Below are positions 51,234-59,758 of a DNA stretch of 64,000 nt, one piece after another (within the stretch, counting starts at the first letter, position 1; the number at the start of each line of letters is the position of its first letter). The position numbers and the translations under genes were made by a program. The notes beneath the pieces were generated by a model that saw only the letters and a list, made by a program, of their open reading frames with translations, had not been told where the DNA came from and made no database searches. The DNA lies in assembly GCF_026278245.1 (NCBI RefSeq), contig NZ_CP111079.1, forward strand, positions 932,501 through 996,500. Reading direction: 5' to 3'. This DNA is from Pontibacter kalidii. Lineage in GTDB: Bacteria; Bacteroidota; Bacteroidia; Cytophagales; Hymenobacteraceae.

Positions 51234-52256
51234 TTATACTACAGGATTTGCCTCCAGCTGGCGCTTGCGGATAATGTCGCAGGCAAGGAACAGCGCTTCG
51301 CGGAAAGAGGTTTCATTGGCAACGTGCTTTGCTGCAATGTCATAGGCGGTGCCGTGGTCGGGCGAGGTGCGCACAATGGGCAGGCCGGCCGTATAGTTTA
51401 CCCCGCTCTCAAAGGCCAGCGTTTTAAACGGAATCAGTCCCTGGTCGTGGTACATGGCCAGCACGGCGTCTACCTGGCGGTACTGTTGCATGCCAAAGAA
51501 GCCATCGGCAGGGTAGGGGCCGAATACCAAATGGCCACGCTCTTTCATCTGCATAATCGTCGGGCGGATGATCTCCATATCCTCAGTGCCCAGCAGGCCC
51601 TGCTCGCCGGCGTGCGGGTTGAGGCCCAGCACGGCCACGCGCGGCTTGAGTATGCCGAAATCGTTGCGAAGCGAGTTCAGCAGTATGGTCAGCTTACGGA
51701 TCAGCAGTTGCTCGGTGATTTTGCCGGGCACGTCCTTCACGGGCATATGCCCCGTAACGGTAGCCACGCGCAAGTCGCCGCTCACGAGCAGCATCAGGCT
51801 CTCGGGTGCATCAAAGTAAGAGGTCAGGAACTCCGTGTGGCCCGGAAACTTAAACTCCTCGGCCTGTATGTTGTCTTTATTAATAGGAGCCGTGACCAAG
51901 CCATCCAGCAATCCGCCCTTCAGATCCCGGGAGGCAGCCAGCAGCGAGTCCAGCGATGCCTTGCCCGACTCCGGGGTTGGCGTGCCGGGGTTCAGCTCCA
52001 GGTCGTGGTCCCAGCAGGTAATCAGGTTTACCTTACGGGGGGCTAGGGCCTGTGCCGAGTCCACCTGCTGGTAGTTGAAATGCTCCGAGTGCAGCGCCTT
52101 GCGTACGGTGTTCAGGACACCAGCAGAAGCGTATATCACCGGTGTGCAGTAGTTGAGGATGCGGTTGTCAGACAAGGTCTTCGCGATCACCTCCGGGCCA
52201 ATGCCGTTGGTGTCGCCGATGCTGATGCCTAGTTTTATTTTATACTTGTTATCCAT
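51234..52256 (-). CDS. pdxA: 4-hydroxythreonine-4-phosphate dehydrogenase
   Basis: A 340-residue enzyme. KLGISIGDTNGIGPEVIAKT is the PdxA start, and TAPINKDNIQAEEFKFPGHT holds the substrate and zinc ligands. VLGLNPHAGEQGLLGTEDME and DAVLAMYHDQGLIPFKTLAF give the other zinc-binding residues. It oxidises 4-phosphohydroxy-threonine with NAD in the DXP-dependent path to pyridoxal phosphate. The neighbour on the same strand upstream is leucyl aminopeptidase, 6 bp away, indicating cotranscription. The yceD gene begins 41 bp further on. Confidence 0.96.
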   Translation of the reverse strand: MDNKYKIKLGISIGDTNGIGPEVIAKTLSDNRILNYCTPVIYASAGVLNTVRKALHSEHFNYQQVDSAQALAPRKVNLITCWDHDLELNPGTPTPESGKASLDSLLAASRDLKGGLLDGLVTAPINKDNIQAEEFKFPGHTEFLTSYFDAPESLMLLVSGDLRVATVTGHMPVKDVPGKITEQLLIRKLTILLNSLRNDFGILKPRVAVLGLNPHAGEQGLLGTEDMEIIRPTIMQMKERGHLVFGPYPADGFFGMQQYRQVDAVLAMYHDQGLIPFKTLAFESGVNYTAGLPIVRTSPDHGTAYDIAAKHVANETSFREALFLACDIIRKRQLEANPVV

Positions 52257-52262
52257 GTGTGG

Positions 52263-53696
52263 TTATCGTGCCAAAGCGCTAAGGTAGTTATAAACAAGGC
52301 GCACGCAGGTGCCTGTGCCCATTTTGCCGCGGTAGGAATCCTCGCTCTGCAGGTAAGCCGTGCCGGCAATGTCGAAGTGCACCCAAGTATAGCTGGTGAA
52401 AACTTCCAGGAACTTGCCCGCCGTAATGGCCCCGGCATCAGCCCCGCCCAGGTTCTTCAGGTCGGCCACGTCCGACTCGATCTGCTTTTTATACTCGTCC
52501 CACAGCGGAAACTCCACCAGGCGCTCATGTACCTCTTCACCGGCTTTTTTCAGCGCGTTCATTGTCTCTTCGCTCGCCGTGCCCATGGCCACAGAAGCCT
52601 CCTTGCCGATAGCACGCATAGCCGAGCCAGTCAGCGTCGCGAAATCAAGCACCAGCTCCGGGTTATACTTTTTGGCAAAGCTCAGGGCATCGGCCAATAT
52701 AAGCCGCCCTTCGGCGTCGGTGTTCATCACCTCCACGGTCATGCCGTTGAACATCGTGATCACATCGCCGGGGGCCACAGCCTGTCCGCCGGGGCGGTTG
52801 TCGGTGGCGGGCACCAGGCCGATCACGTGCAGGGGCAGCTTGTTTTTAGCCACCGCGTAAAGTATACCGGCTACAGCGGCGGCTCCGGCCATGTCGGATT
52901 TCATAAAGTCCATGGAGTTCGGAGTTGGCTTCAGGCTCAGGCCGCCGGTATCGTACACCACGCCTTTGCCCACCAGCACGTAAGGCTTTGTGTTTTTGGC
53001 GTTTTGCGGCTTCCACTCCATAATAGTAAAGGTAGCAGGCTCCTCGCTGCCCTGGTTTACGGCCAACAGGCCACCCATCTTCAGCGACTGTAGCTGCAAC
53101 TCGTCGAGCACCTCGGTCTTAAAGCCGGCTTCTTCTCCCAACTCCACCAACTGCTCGCTAAACTGCGTGGCCGACTGGTGGCTGTGCGGTTCGTTCACCA
53201 GGTCGCGGGTCTGCACTACAGCCTCCAGCACATGGGCCAGCTCCTGCACCTGCTGCTCCGTTACCTGCGCATCGGCCAGCGTTATACTTTGCAGCGGGCC
53301 AGGTTTGGTGTCTTTGGTTTTATGCTTAATATAAGTGTAGTTGCTCAGGTAAATGCCCTCGGCCAGGTATAGGCTGGCTCCGGTTCCGGTTTTATCCTGT
53401 AAGGTGATATGCTCTGCCTTATCCGATCTTAACTGCTTTAACAACGTGTGGCCGGCCTGGCGGATGGCTTCCTTGCGTAGGCTCTCCGTTTTTGCCTCGG
53501 GTGCCACCACCACGTACACGCGGTGCGTATAGCGGTTCAGGGAGATGAGTTTTGCTTCCTGCTCTGCCTGTTGCTGCACATACTGTTGCTCCTCGGGCTG
53601 CAGTTCGGGCAGCTGCGCCACCTCACCACCCTCCACAATCAGGGCCAGGTTGGTGTTTTTCGCGAAGCTTGTATCGTATTTAAGTTGTGTTGGCAT
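52263..53696 (-). CDS. pepA: Leucyl aminopeptidase, M17 family
   Basis: A 477-residue enzyme. The N-terminal macro-like domain runs to about 165. The catalytic part has LVGKGVVYDTGGLSLKPTPN with the Lys and Asp metal ligands, VMNTDAEGRLILADALSFAK with the signature NTDAEGRL, and FATLTGSAMRAIG. Two metal ions remove N-terminal residues from peptides; PepA-type proteins form hexamers in the cytosol. It is divergent from rsmA, with a 157-bp gap that contains three AAGTATA motifs. The downstream pdxA is 6 bp away. Confidence 0.95.
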   Translation of the reverse strand: MPTQLKYDTSFAKNTNLALIVEGGEVAQLPELQPEEQQYVQQQAEQEAKLISLNRYTHRVYVVVAPEAKTESLRKEAIRQAGHTLLKQLRSDKAEHITLQDKTGTGASLYLAEGIYLSNYTYIKHKTKDTKPGPLQSITLADAQVTEQQVQELAHVLEAVVQTRDLVNEPHSHQSATQFSEQLVELGEEAGFKTEVLDELQLQSLKMGGLLAVNQGSEEPATFTIMEWKPQNAKNTKPYVLVGKGVVYDTGGLSLKPTPNSMDFMKSDMAGAAAVAGILYAVAKNKLPLHVIGLVPATDNRPGGQAVAPGDVITMFNGMTVEVMNTDAEGRLILADALSFAKKYNPELVLDFATLTGSAMRAIGKEASVAMGTASEETMNALKKAGEEVHERLVEFPLWDEYKKQIESDVADLKNLGGADAGAITAGKFLEVFTSYTWVHFDIAGTAYLQSEDSYRGKMGTGTCVRLVYNYLSALAR

Positions 53697-53853
53697 CTGT
53701 CGTTCGTATCTTTGGTGCGCAATATAGCAAGTATAATACGTAATACGAAAAACGCCACCGCCGCGGCAGTTTCCGTAATCGCATACAATTTAAGTATAAC
53801 GGTTTTGGGGCCAAAAGTATACTTTGCGCCCGTAAAACCCTAAGCAACATAAC

Positions 53854-54639
53854 GTGAGCAACGTAAGACCTAAGAAGCACCTGGGCCAGCACTTCCTGGT
53901 AGACCAGAACATCGCGATAAAGATAGTGGAGCAACTCACGCTGCCCGGCGGCGTGCAGGATGTGCTGGAGATTGGCCCGGGCATGGGCGTGCTCACGCAG
54001 TACCTGTTGCAGCACAAAGAATACCGTACCACGGTGGTGGATATCGACCGGGAGTCGATCGCCTACCTGCAGCAGCACTTCCCGCAGCTCGGCGACCGCA
54101 TCATCTCCGCCGACTTCCTGAAAACCGACCTGAGCACCCTGTTCCCGGGCAGGTTCGCCGTTATAGGCAACTTCCCCTACAACATATCGAGCCAGATATT
54201 CTTTAAAGTGCTGGAGCACCGCGACGTGGTGCCGGAGGTGGTGTGCATGATCCAGAAGGAGGTGGCTGAGCGGCTGGCCTCGCCGCCGGGCTCCAAAGCC
54301 TACGGCATCCTGAGCGTGCTGCTGCAGGCCTTCTATAAGATCAGCTACAAGTTTACGGTGAGCGAGCATGTGTTTAACCCGCCACCGAAAGTGAAATCGG
54401 CGGTCATAAGCCTGGTGCGCAATAACGTGGAAAGGCTGGCTTGCGACGAGAAGCTTTTCCACCAGGTGGTGAAATTAAGTTTTGGAACCCGCCGTAAGAC
54501 GCTGCGTAACTCCCTCCGAAGTTATAACTTGCCGCCCGAAGTGCAGGCCCTGCCTGTTTTCGATAAGCGGGCCGAGCAGCTTTCGGTGCAGGATTTCGTG
54601 GAGCTGACACAACTGATAGAGCAGAACATAAAGCAATAG
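53854..54639 (+). CDS. rsmA: 16S rRNA dimethyladenosine transferase
   Basis: A 261-residue methyltransferase beginning with GTG at 53854 (VSNVRPKKHLGQHFLVDQNI). KKHLGQHFLVDQ is the RsmA/KsgA start. VLEIGPGMGVLTQYL binds S-adenosylmethionine, and GNFPYNISSQIFFKVLEHR is the catalytic NxPY-type motif. It dimethylates two adenines near the 3' end of 16S rRNA late in assembly of the small subunit. It is followed after 1 bp by mgtE, so the two are probably cotranscribed. The motif AGTATACTTTG stands about 35 bp ahead and may be part of the promoter. Confidence 0.96.
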   Translation: MSNVRPKKHLGQHFLVDQNIAIKIVEQLTLPGGVQDVLEIGPGMGVLTQYLLQHKEYRTTVVDIDRESIAYLQQHFPQLGDRIISADFLKTDLSTLFPGRFAVIGNFPYNISSQIFFKVLEHRDVVPEVVCMIQKEVAERLASPPGSKAYGILSVLLQAFYKISYKFTVSEHVFNPPPKVKSAVISLVRNNVERLACDEKLFHQVVKLSFGTRRKTLRNSLRSYNLPPEVQALPVFDKRAEQLSVQDFVELTQLIEQNIKQ

Positions 54640-54640
54640 T

Positions 54641-55993
54641 ATGCAGGTAGAGATCACACGTGAGTATATTGAGCAGGTAGAGGAAGCCATTGCACGCCAG
54701 GACCGGGAGTTTATCCTGAGTACCATGGACGAGATGCACCCTGCCGACATCATCACGGTGCTCTACGAACTGGATGCCAACGAGTCGCGCTACATCCTGG
54801 ACCTGCTGCCACCGGAAATCGGCGCCGAGATTCTGAGCGACCTCGACGAAGACATTCGTAACGAGTTCCTCGACAAGTTCACCAGTGAGGAGATTGCCCG
54901 TTACGTCAACCTGATGCATTCCGATGACGCGGTGGATATCCTCAACGATCAGTCGGTGCAGACGCGGGAGGAGGTTATTGCTCATATAGATAATGACGAG
55001 CAGGCCGCCGCCATTCTGGACCTGCTGCACTACGAGGAGGACTGTGCCGGCGGTCTGATGGCCAAGGAACTGATCAAGGTAAACCTGAACTGGCGCGTGC
55101 GGCAGTGTATTGAGGAGGTGCGGCGGCAGGCGGAGCGAGTGGCGCGCATCTACACCGTGTACGTGGTGGACGACCGCGACAAGCTGCTGGGACGTGTCAG
55201 CGTGAAGCGGCTGCTCCTTTCCAAGGACGACACGCTCGTAAAGGATATCTACAGCGAGGATGTGATCTCCATTGAGTCGTACAAGGACGAGAGCGAAGTG
55301 GTGAGCGTGATGCAGCGCTACGACCTGGAAGCCATCCCTGTGGTAAACATCCAGGGCCGTCTGCTGGGCCGCATCACCATCGACGACGTGGTGGACGTGA
55401 TGCAGGAGCAGGCCGAACTCAGCCGCCAGCTCATGACCGGTATAACCGAAAGCGTGGAGGAGGACGACAGCGTGCTGCGTATCTCCCGTGCCCGCCTGCC
55501 CTGGCTCATCATTGGCATGGTGGGTGGTTTGCTGGCGGCGCATTTCATGGGTTTCTACGAAGATGATATCGCCCTGCTGCCCGCCATCGCCTTGTTTGTG
55601 CCGCTCATTACGGCCACGGGCGGAAACGTGGGCATACAGTCCTCGTCCATCATCATCCAGACGCTCTCCTCCAACGAGGTGATTTTCGATAACATTGCCC
55701 AACGTATGCTAAAGGTGTTTCTGGTGGCCCTGCTTAACGCGCTCATCATTTCCATCCTTGTATTTTCAGCCACTTACCTGTTTAAGAGCGATATAAGGCT
55801 AGCCGTGGTGGTGTCGGTAGCGCTGTTCTCGGTGGTGATGCTGGCCTCTCTAATGGGCACCATCACTCCGATGATTCTCGATAAGTTTGGCATCAACCCC
55901 GCCGTGGCCGCCGGCCCCTTCATCACCACCGCCAACGACCTGCTGGGCCTGACCATTTACTTTGGTATAGCGCATGTGCTGTATAATCTGTAA
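54641..55993 (+). CDS. mgtE: MgtE magnesium transporter
   Basis: A 450-residue protein. The N domain (1-130) is a superhelix (MHPADIITVLYELDANESRY). Two CBS domains follow (RIYTVYVVDDRDKLLGRVSV; LEAIPVVNIQGRLLGRITID). A long helix leads to five membrane helices starting LPWLIIGMVGGLLAAHFMGF, with the pore motif FVPLITATGGNVGIQSSSII and the late segment PFITTANDLLGLTIYFGIA. MgtE is a gated magnesium channel; magnesium bound to the cytosolic domains closes it. No magnesium riboswitch is obvious, in line with its place 1 bp after rsmA. Confidence 0.96.
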   Translation: MQVEITREYIEQVEEAIARQDREFILSTMDEMHPADIITVLYELDANESRYILDLLPPEIGAEILSDLDEDIRNEFLDKFTSEEIARYVNLMHSDDAVDILNDQSVQTREEVIAHIDNDEQAAAILDLLHYEEDCAGGLMAKELIKVNLNWRVRQCIEEVRRQAERVARIYTVYVVDDRDKLLGRVSVKRLLLSKDDTLVKDIYSEDVISIESYKDESEVVSVMQRYDLEAIPVVNIQGRLLGRITIDDVVDVMQEQAELSRQLMTGITESVEEDDSVLRISRARLPWLIIGMVGGLLAAHFMGFYEDDIALLPAIALFVPLITATGGNVGIQSSSIIIQTLSSNEVIFDNIAQRMLKVFLVALLNALIISILVFSATYLFKSDIRLAVVVSVALFSVVMLASLMGTITPMILDKFGINPAVAAGPFITTANDLLGLTIYFGIAHVLYNL

Positions 55994-56211
55994 AGGCGGT
56001 ACTGGCTTTTTTGCTTAGTTTCTTCCTAAATTGGGAGTTCTAAGTCTACAGCCGCTAGAGGCGTAGCCAGGTTTAAGTATAAAATGGGCAGAAAAAGTAT
56101 ATAGATGTTCGCCTGCCGGATGTCTTACCTTTCCTGCAGCTGGCGGCGGAATCTATACTGGCTGCATCCTTAGAATTAAACAAATACACTGATCCCCAAC
56201 CTCAACTAACC

Positions 56212-57165
56212 GTGCCAACGAAACGCTACACTTCCACCGTACTTATTATCGACGAAATCCACCCGAGCATTTTTCCGATGCTGGAAAGTATAGGCGTGGA
56301 GGCCAATTACCGACCCGATATTAAGCCGGAGGAGGTGCGGGAGGCGCTGCAGGGCTTTGAGGGGCTGGTGGTGCGGAGCAAAATGCGCATCACGGCACAG
56401 ACGCTGGAACTGGCTGTTAAGCTAAAATACGTGGCAAGGGCAGGGGCTGGCGTGGACAACATAGACCAGCAGGCGCTGCAGGAGCGGGGAATTTCCCTAC
56501 TTGCCGCCAACGAGGGCAACAGCCAGGCCGTGGGCGAGTTTGCAGTGGGTATACTTGTGTCGCTGCTGCGCAATATCTCGCGCAGCCACAGCCAGGTGCA
56601 GCAGAAAGTGTGGCTGCGCGAAGAAAACCGCGGCGAGGAGATCTTCGGTAAAACGGTGGGCATCATCGGGTTTGGGAATATGGGGCAAAGTTTCGCGCGC
56701 ACGCTCGCTGGCTTCGGTTGCCGCCTGCTGGCCTACGACCGCTTCGCCCCCGAAAAGATCAGCGGGCCGGTGGCGCGCGTGTCGCTGGAGGAGATTCAGG
56801 CGGAGGCCGATATCGTGAGCCTGCACATTCCGTTCATACCCGAAAACCTGTCTTTTGCCGACGATGCCTTCTTCCGTGGGTTTAGGAAACCGGTCTGGTT
56901 TCTGAACACCTCTCGCGGCGATGTAGTGGACCAGCAGGCGCTGGTGCACCACCTCAAGTCCGGAAGTATAAAAGGGGCAGCCCTGGATGTGCTGGAAAAC
57001 GAGAAACTGCAGGCACTTACGGAGCAACAGCAGCAGGATTTTGACTACCTGGCCTCCGCGCCGAATGTTATTCTGACCCCACACATTGCCGGCTGGACGC
57101 ACGAATCCTACGTAAAAATAAATGAGGTGTTGGTGCAGAAAGTGCAGCAACTGCTGCTGGGGTAG
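56212..57165 (+). CDS. D-isomer 2-hydroxyacid dehydrogenase (SerA-like)
   Basis: A 317-residue enzyme read from the GTG at 56212. VVRSKMRITAQTLELAVKLK and KYVARAGAGVDNIDQQALQE form the substrate domain with the Arg region. TVGIIGFGNMGQSFARTLAG is the NAD-binding loop, NTSRGDVVDQQALVHHLKSG a conserved block, and ILTPHIAGWT carries the catalytic His. It may be phosphoglycerate dehydrogenase (serine synthesis) without the regulatory ACT domain, or another hydroxyacid dehydrogenase. Flanking genes do not decide this. Confidence 0.85.
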   Translation: MPTKRYTSTVLIIDEIHPSIFPMLESIGVEANYRPDIKPEEVREALQGFEGLVVRSKMRITAQTLELAVKLKYVARAGAGVDNIDQQALQERGISLLAANEGNSQAVGEFAVGILVSLLRNISRSHSQVQQKVWLREENRGEEIFGKTVGIIGFGNMGQSFARTLAGFGCRLLAYDRFAPEKISGPVARVSLEEIQAEADIVSLHIPFIPENLSFADDAFFRGFRKPVWFLNTSRGDVVDQQALVHHLKSGSIKGAALDVLENEKLQALTEQQQQDFDYLASAPNVILTPHIAGWTHESYVKINEVLVQKVQQLLLG

Positions 57166-57257
57166 CCCTTCCTTATTATGCCTGATCCGACGATGGAGGA
57201 GGTACAGGTGCGGACTTAGCACAGGAAAAATTTTAAGCGGGATATCATAAATATTTT

Positions 57258-57265
57258 TATCTTTG
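57258..57265 (+). promoter_or_regulatory. Promoter -7 box of greA leader
   Basis: TATCTTTG fits TAnnTTTG. It lies 204 bp before the greA start, so the transcript would have a leader of about 200 nt that contains the hairpin at 57400-57436. No good TTG at -33 was seen. Confidence 0.45.
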
Positions 57266-57399
57266 CTTTACATGCGCTGTGGGGGAGGAGCTCTCCGGCG
57301 ATCAGAAAAGCAAAAAGTCAGGCTTATGCTAAACGGGGTGGTAGCTTAATTTTACCTGCCGCCTCACTGGAAAAGAATAGATAATTTTACATATTTGGC

Positions 57400-57436
57400 A
57401 AAAAGAACGGTTATGCAGGCCATAACCGTTCTTTTT
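57400..57436 (+). terminator. Terminator hairpin in the greA leader
   Basis: AAAAAGAACGGTTATG (57400-57415) pairs perfectly with CATAACCGTTCTTTTT (57421-57436), loop CAGGC, T run after. It lies 32 bp before the greA ATG and 230 bp past the previous gene. It is a likely attenuator or the end of a separate leader RNA. Confidence 0.75.
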
Positions 57437-57468
57437 GTTTTTGTGTTTTAAAACGTGAAAACCTAATT

Positions 57469-57942
57469 ATGAGCAAGATCAATTATTACACTGCTGAAGG
57501 GCTGCAAAAGCTGAAAGACGAGTTAGCAGAGCTCAAGACAAAAGGCCGCTCCGAGGTGGCCCGTCAACTGGCCGAGGCACGCGATAAGGGTGACCTGAGC
57601 GAGAACGCGGAATATGATGCAGCCAAAGACGCCCAGGGGCACCTGGAGCTGAAGATCGCCAAAATGGAGGAGATCGTGGGCAACGCACGCCTCATCGACG
57701 AATCAAACCTGGATGCTAGCAAGGCGCTGATCCTCTCTAAGGTGAAGATCAAGAACCTGAAGAACAACATGGTCGTTAATTATACTTTGGTAGCCGAGGA
57801 GGAGGCCGACCTGGCAGCAGGAAAGATCTCCGTAAAGTCGCCGATCGGCAAGGGCCTGCTGGGCAAATCCGTAGGCGATGTAGCCGAGATCACGGTGCCA
57901 GCCGGAAAAATCAAGTTTGAAATATTAGAAATAAGCCGCTAA
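57469..57942 (+). CDS. greA: Transcription elongation factor GreA
   Basis: A 157-residue factor. YYTAEGLQKLKDELAELKTK begins the coiled coil, and GDLSENAEYDAAKDAQGHLE holds the acidic tip residues that enter the polymerase channel. The C-terminal domain has VNYTLVAEEEADLAAGKISV and SPIGKGLLGKSVGDVAEITV. GreA rescues stalled RNA polymerase by stimulating transcript cleavage. A terminator hairpin lies 32 bp before the start, suggesting leader attenuation. The HIT-family gene follows after 3 bp. The Rnk-like protein at 17365 may oppose it. Confidence 0.97.
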   Translation: MSKINYYTAEGLQKLKDELAELKTKGRSEVARQLAEARDKGDLSENAEYDAAKDAQGHLELKIAKMEEIVGNARLIDESNLDASKALILSKVKIKNLKNNMVVNYTLVAEEEADLAAGKISVKSPIGKGLLGKSVGDVAEITVPAGKIKFEILEISR

Positions 57943-57945
57943 GCT

Positions 57946-58347
57946 ATGGAAGCTTCGATATTCACTAAGATCGTAAACGGAGAGATACCGGCCTACAAGG
58001 TGGCCGAGGACGACCGCTACCTGGCCTTTCTGGATGTATTCCCGACCGCCAAGGGCCATACCCTGGTAATACCGAAGCAGCAGATTGACTATATCTTTGA
58101 CCTGGACGATGAGCTATACCTGGGCCTGATGGCCTTCGCTAAGAAGGTGGCGGCGGCCGTTGAGAAGGTGGTGCCCTGCAAGCGCATAGGCGTGGCCGTG
58201 GTAGGTATAGAAGTTCCGCACGCGCACGTTCACCTCATCCCGCTCAACAGCATGCAGGACATGAATTTCGCCAATAAGAAGCAGTTCAGAAAAGAGGAGT
58301 TCGAAGAAGTAGCCGAAAAAATACGAAGCGCCTACAATGCTTCTTAA
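57946..58347 (+). CDS. HIT family nucleotide hydrolase (HinT-like)
   Basis: A 133-residue histidine-triad protein. SIFTKIVNGEIPAYKVAEDD is the family start, and FLDVFPTAKGHTLVIPKQQI the core. VPHAHVHLIPLN contains the triad motif H-x-H-x-H. Such proteins hydrolyse purine nucleoside phosphoramidates, including aminoacyl-AMP. It starts 3 bp after greA and is surely in the same transcript. A terminator follows at 58374-58402. Confidence 0.95.
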   Translation: MEASIFTKIVNGEIPAYKVAEDDRYLAFLDVFPTAKGHTLVIPKQQIDYIFDLDDELYLGLMAFAKKVAAAVEKVVPCKRIGVAVVGIEVPHAHVHLIPLNSMQDMNFANKKQFRKEEFEEVAEKIRSAYNAS

Positions 58348-58373
58348 ACAACATCTGGAGAAAGAAATTTGGG

Positions 58374-58406
58374 AGAGCCGGTGCTGCAGAAGTACCGGCT
58401 CTTTTG
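58374..58406 (+). terminator. Terminator after the HIT gene
   Basis: AGAGCCGGT (58374-58382) pairs with ACCGGCTCT (58394-58402), then a T-rich run. Confidence 0.8.
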
Positions 58407-58731
58407 TTTTTGTCTTTTTATTGCTGTTCAGATGTCTTGGTTAGAGTTATGCAGTGGCGATTCCAACCACCCCTGCCCCTCCTTGACCCAGGAGGGGAGC
58501 CTGTCACTGCTTCTACTAAAGTATAAGTTTCATTGTCGCTGGTATCGCGCGGACAGGTCGCGACCTGTCCCTACAAGTATAAACCCACCCCAAGCCCCTC
58601 CAAGGAGGGGAATCACACTTGCTATAATTTTCTGTCATCTCGAGCAGGGCGAGAGTTCTATCCGGAATTCTATAGAGATCTCTCCCATAGGTCTAGATGA
58701 CAAATAGCCGTGGCTATCGAACTGATATCCA

Positions 58732-58848
58732 GTCCTTGGGTTGAGCGCCTTCTATTGATGCGGTGCTGAGCTTGCTCAGCAGCCCGGAGCGGAGCGAGGA
58801 GCAGCTTCAATAGACAGCGCGATGCCAAAGGACGAGCCCTCTCGGGCT
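58732..58848 (+). ncRNA. Structured intergenic element, copy C (putative RNA or folded DNA)
   Basis: Stem GTCCTTGGG (58732-58740) with CCAAAGGAC (58825-58833), GCGC (58745-58748) with GCGC (58817-58820), TCTATTGA (58751-58758) with TCAATAGA (58807-58814), the same inner hairpin as copy A, and 3' hairpin AGCCC-TCTC-GGGCT (58835-58848). Against copy A the outer stem shows C-G to T-A and T-A to C-G swaps that preserve pairing. Confidence 0.5.
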
Positions 58849-59082
58849 TGAGAGCAGAAAGTATAGAAGCAACTGTAGGCTTATTAGTCTGGAGGATCAG
58901 CAGCAGTTAGAAAGAATAGCTTGCCTCCAGCTGCACAAAGCAGTGGCTAGTAGAGGCACAAACGGACGCTTGCGTCAGTAGGCTATAGGAGCAGCAAGTA
59001 TAAATCAACAAGTATAGAAGTATAAAGTATAGCTCAAGTATAGTACACAGCCGAAGTATAAGGATGGCTCTGCAAGCCAGCC

Positions 59083-59133
59083 GATTGCAAACCCGCGCCA
59101 GCAATTGAGGACGCAAGTCTGAAGACTTGCGCC
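59083..59133. repeat. REP-like hairpins in island C
   Basis: A half-conserved unit GCAAACCCGCGCCAG (59086-59101) is followed by CGCAAGTCT-GA-AGACTTGCG (59112-59131), a 9-bp perfect palindrome, then CCAG. The same GCGCCAG ending occurs after the hairpin in island A. Confidence 0.55.
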
Positions 59134-59161
59134 AGAAAAAGCACTAAAGAAAGCATAAACT

Positions 59162-59734
59162 TTACTTCCCCGCCAGCCTATCCGGGTTATCCGCCAAAAA
59201 GCTCTTCCACGACTTGCCGCCCTGCTTGGCATTATTGCCTTTCTGGTAATGGTGGCAGAGCGCCACGCCCAGCGCATCGGTGGCGTCGAGCAATTTCGGC
59301 ACCTCCTGGATCTTGAGGATCTGCATCAGCATCGCCGCTACCTGCTCCTTGGAAGCGTTACCATTACCGGTGATAGATTGCTTGATCTTCTTGGGCGCAT
59401 ACTCCACGTAAGGGATGTCGCGGGAGAGGGCGGCGGCGATGGCTACGCCCTGCGCGCGGCCCAGCTTGAGCATACTTTGCACGTTGGTGCCGTAGAAAGG
59501 CGACTCGATGGCCAGCTCGTCGGGGAGGTACTCGTCGATGAGCTGTATCATCCGGTCAAAAATTTTCTTTAACTTGATGGCGTGGTTACTGTAGCTTTTC
59601 AGGTGGATAACGCCGAACTGCAGCACCTGCACCTTAGCGCCAGTCACTTCGATCAGGCCGTAGCCCATTACTTGTGTGCCGGGGTCAATGCCTAGGATGA
59701 GTTTATGGGGTGGTAGTGCAGTAGAGTAAGCCAT
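59162..59734 (-). CDS. ruvC: Holliday junction resolvase RuvC
   Basis: Start at the ATG at 59734 ([20 protein letters not shown]), 190 residues; an extended frame to 59776 would overlap the divergent neighbour. [15 protein letters not shown] holds the first catalytic Asp, [20 protein letters not shown] the Glu, and [15 protein letters not shown] the last two Asp. RuvC dimers cut Holliday junctions in homologous recombination with RuvAB. The C-terminal tail ([20 protein letters not shown]) is a little longer than in E. coli. It stands alone on this strand, its 3' end next to repeat island C. Confidence 0.96.
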   Translation of the reverse strand: MAYSTALPPHKLILGIDPGTQVMGYGLIEVTGAKVQVLQFGVIHLKSYSNHAIKLKKIFDRMIQLIDEYLPDELAIESPFYGTNVQSMLKLGRAQGVAIAAALSRDIPYVEYAPKKIKQSITGNGNASKEQVAAMLMQILKIQEVPKLLDATDALGVALCHHYQKGNNAKQGGKSWKSFLADNPDRLAGK

Positions 59735-59758
59735 AGGGCGCAAAATTAAGACATTATC

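Larger units (their letters stand above)
58455..59135 (+). repeat. Composite intergenic repeat island C
   Basis: Contains a CCACCCCTGCCCCTCCTTGA unit, a 20-bp perfect palindrome GGACAGGTCGCGACCTGTCC (58551-58570), a CCCACCCCAAGCCCCTCCAA unit and a shortened GTCATCTCGA unit (about 58636-58704). The structured element (58732-58848) follows, then about 230 bp matching island A, with several AAGTATAA motifs. It ends with REP-like hairpins at 59083-59133. Confidence 0.8.

Noticed and set aside
53800..53853. TATACTTTG as a variant promoter that would explain the AAGTATAA motif
   Set aside because: The spacing does not fit TAnnTTTG, and most motif copies lie inside genes or far from starts, so promoter use can explain only a few.
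57266..57400. Metabolite riboswitch in the greA leader
   Set aside because: No match to known riboswitch cores was recognised; only the terminator hairpin can be supported.
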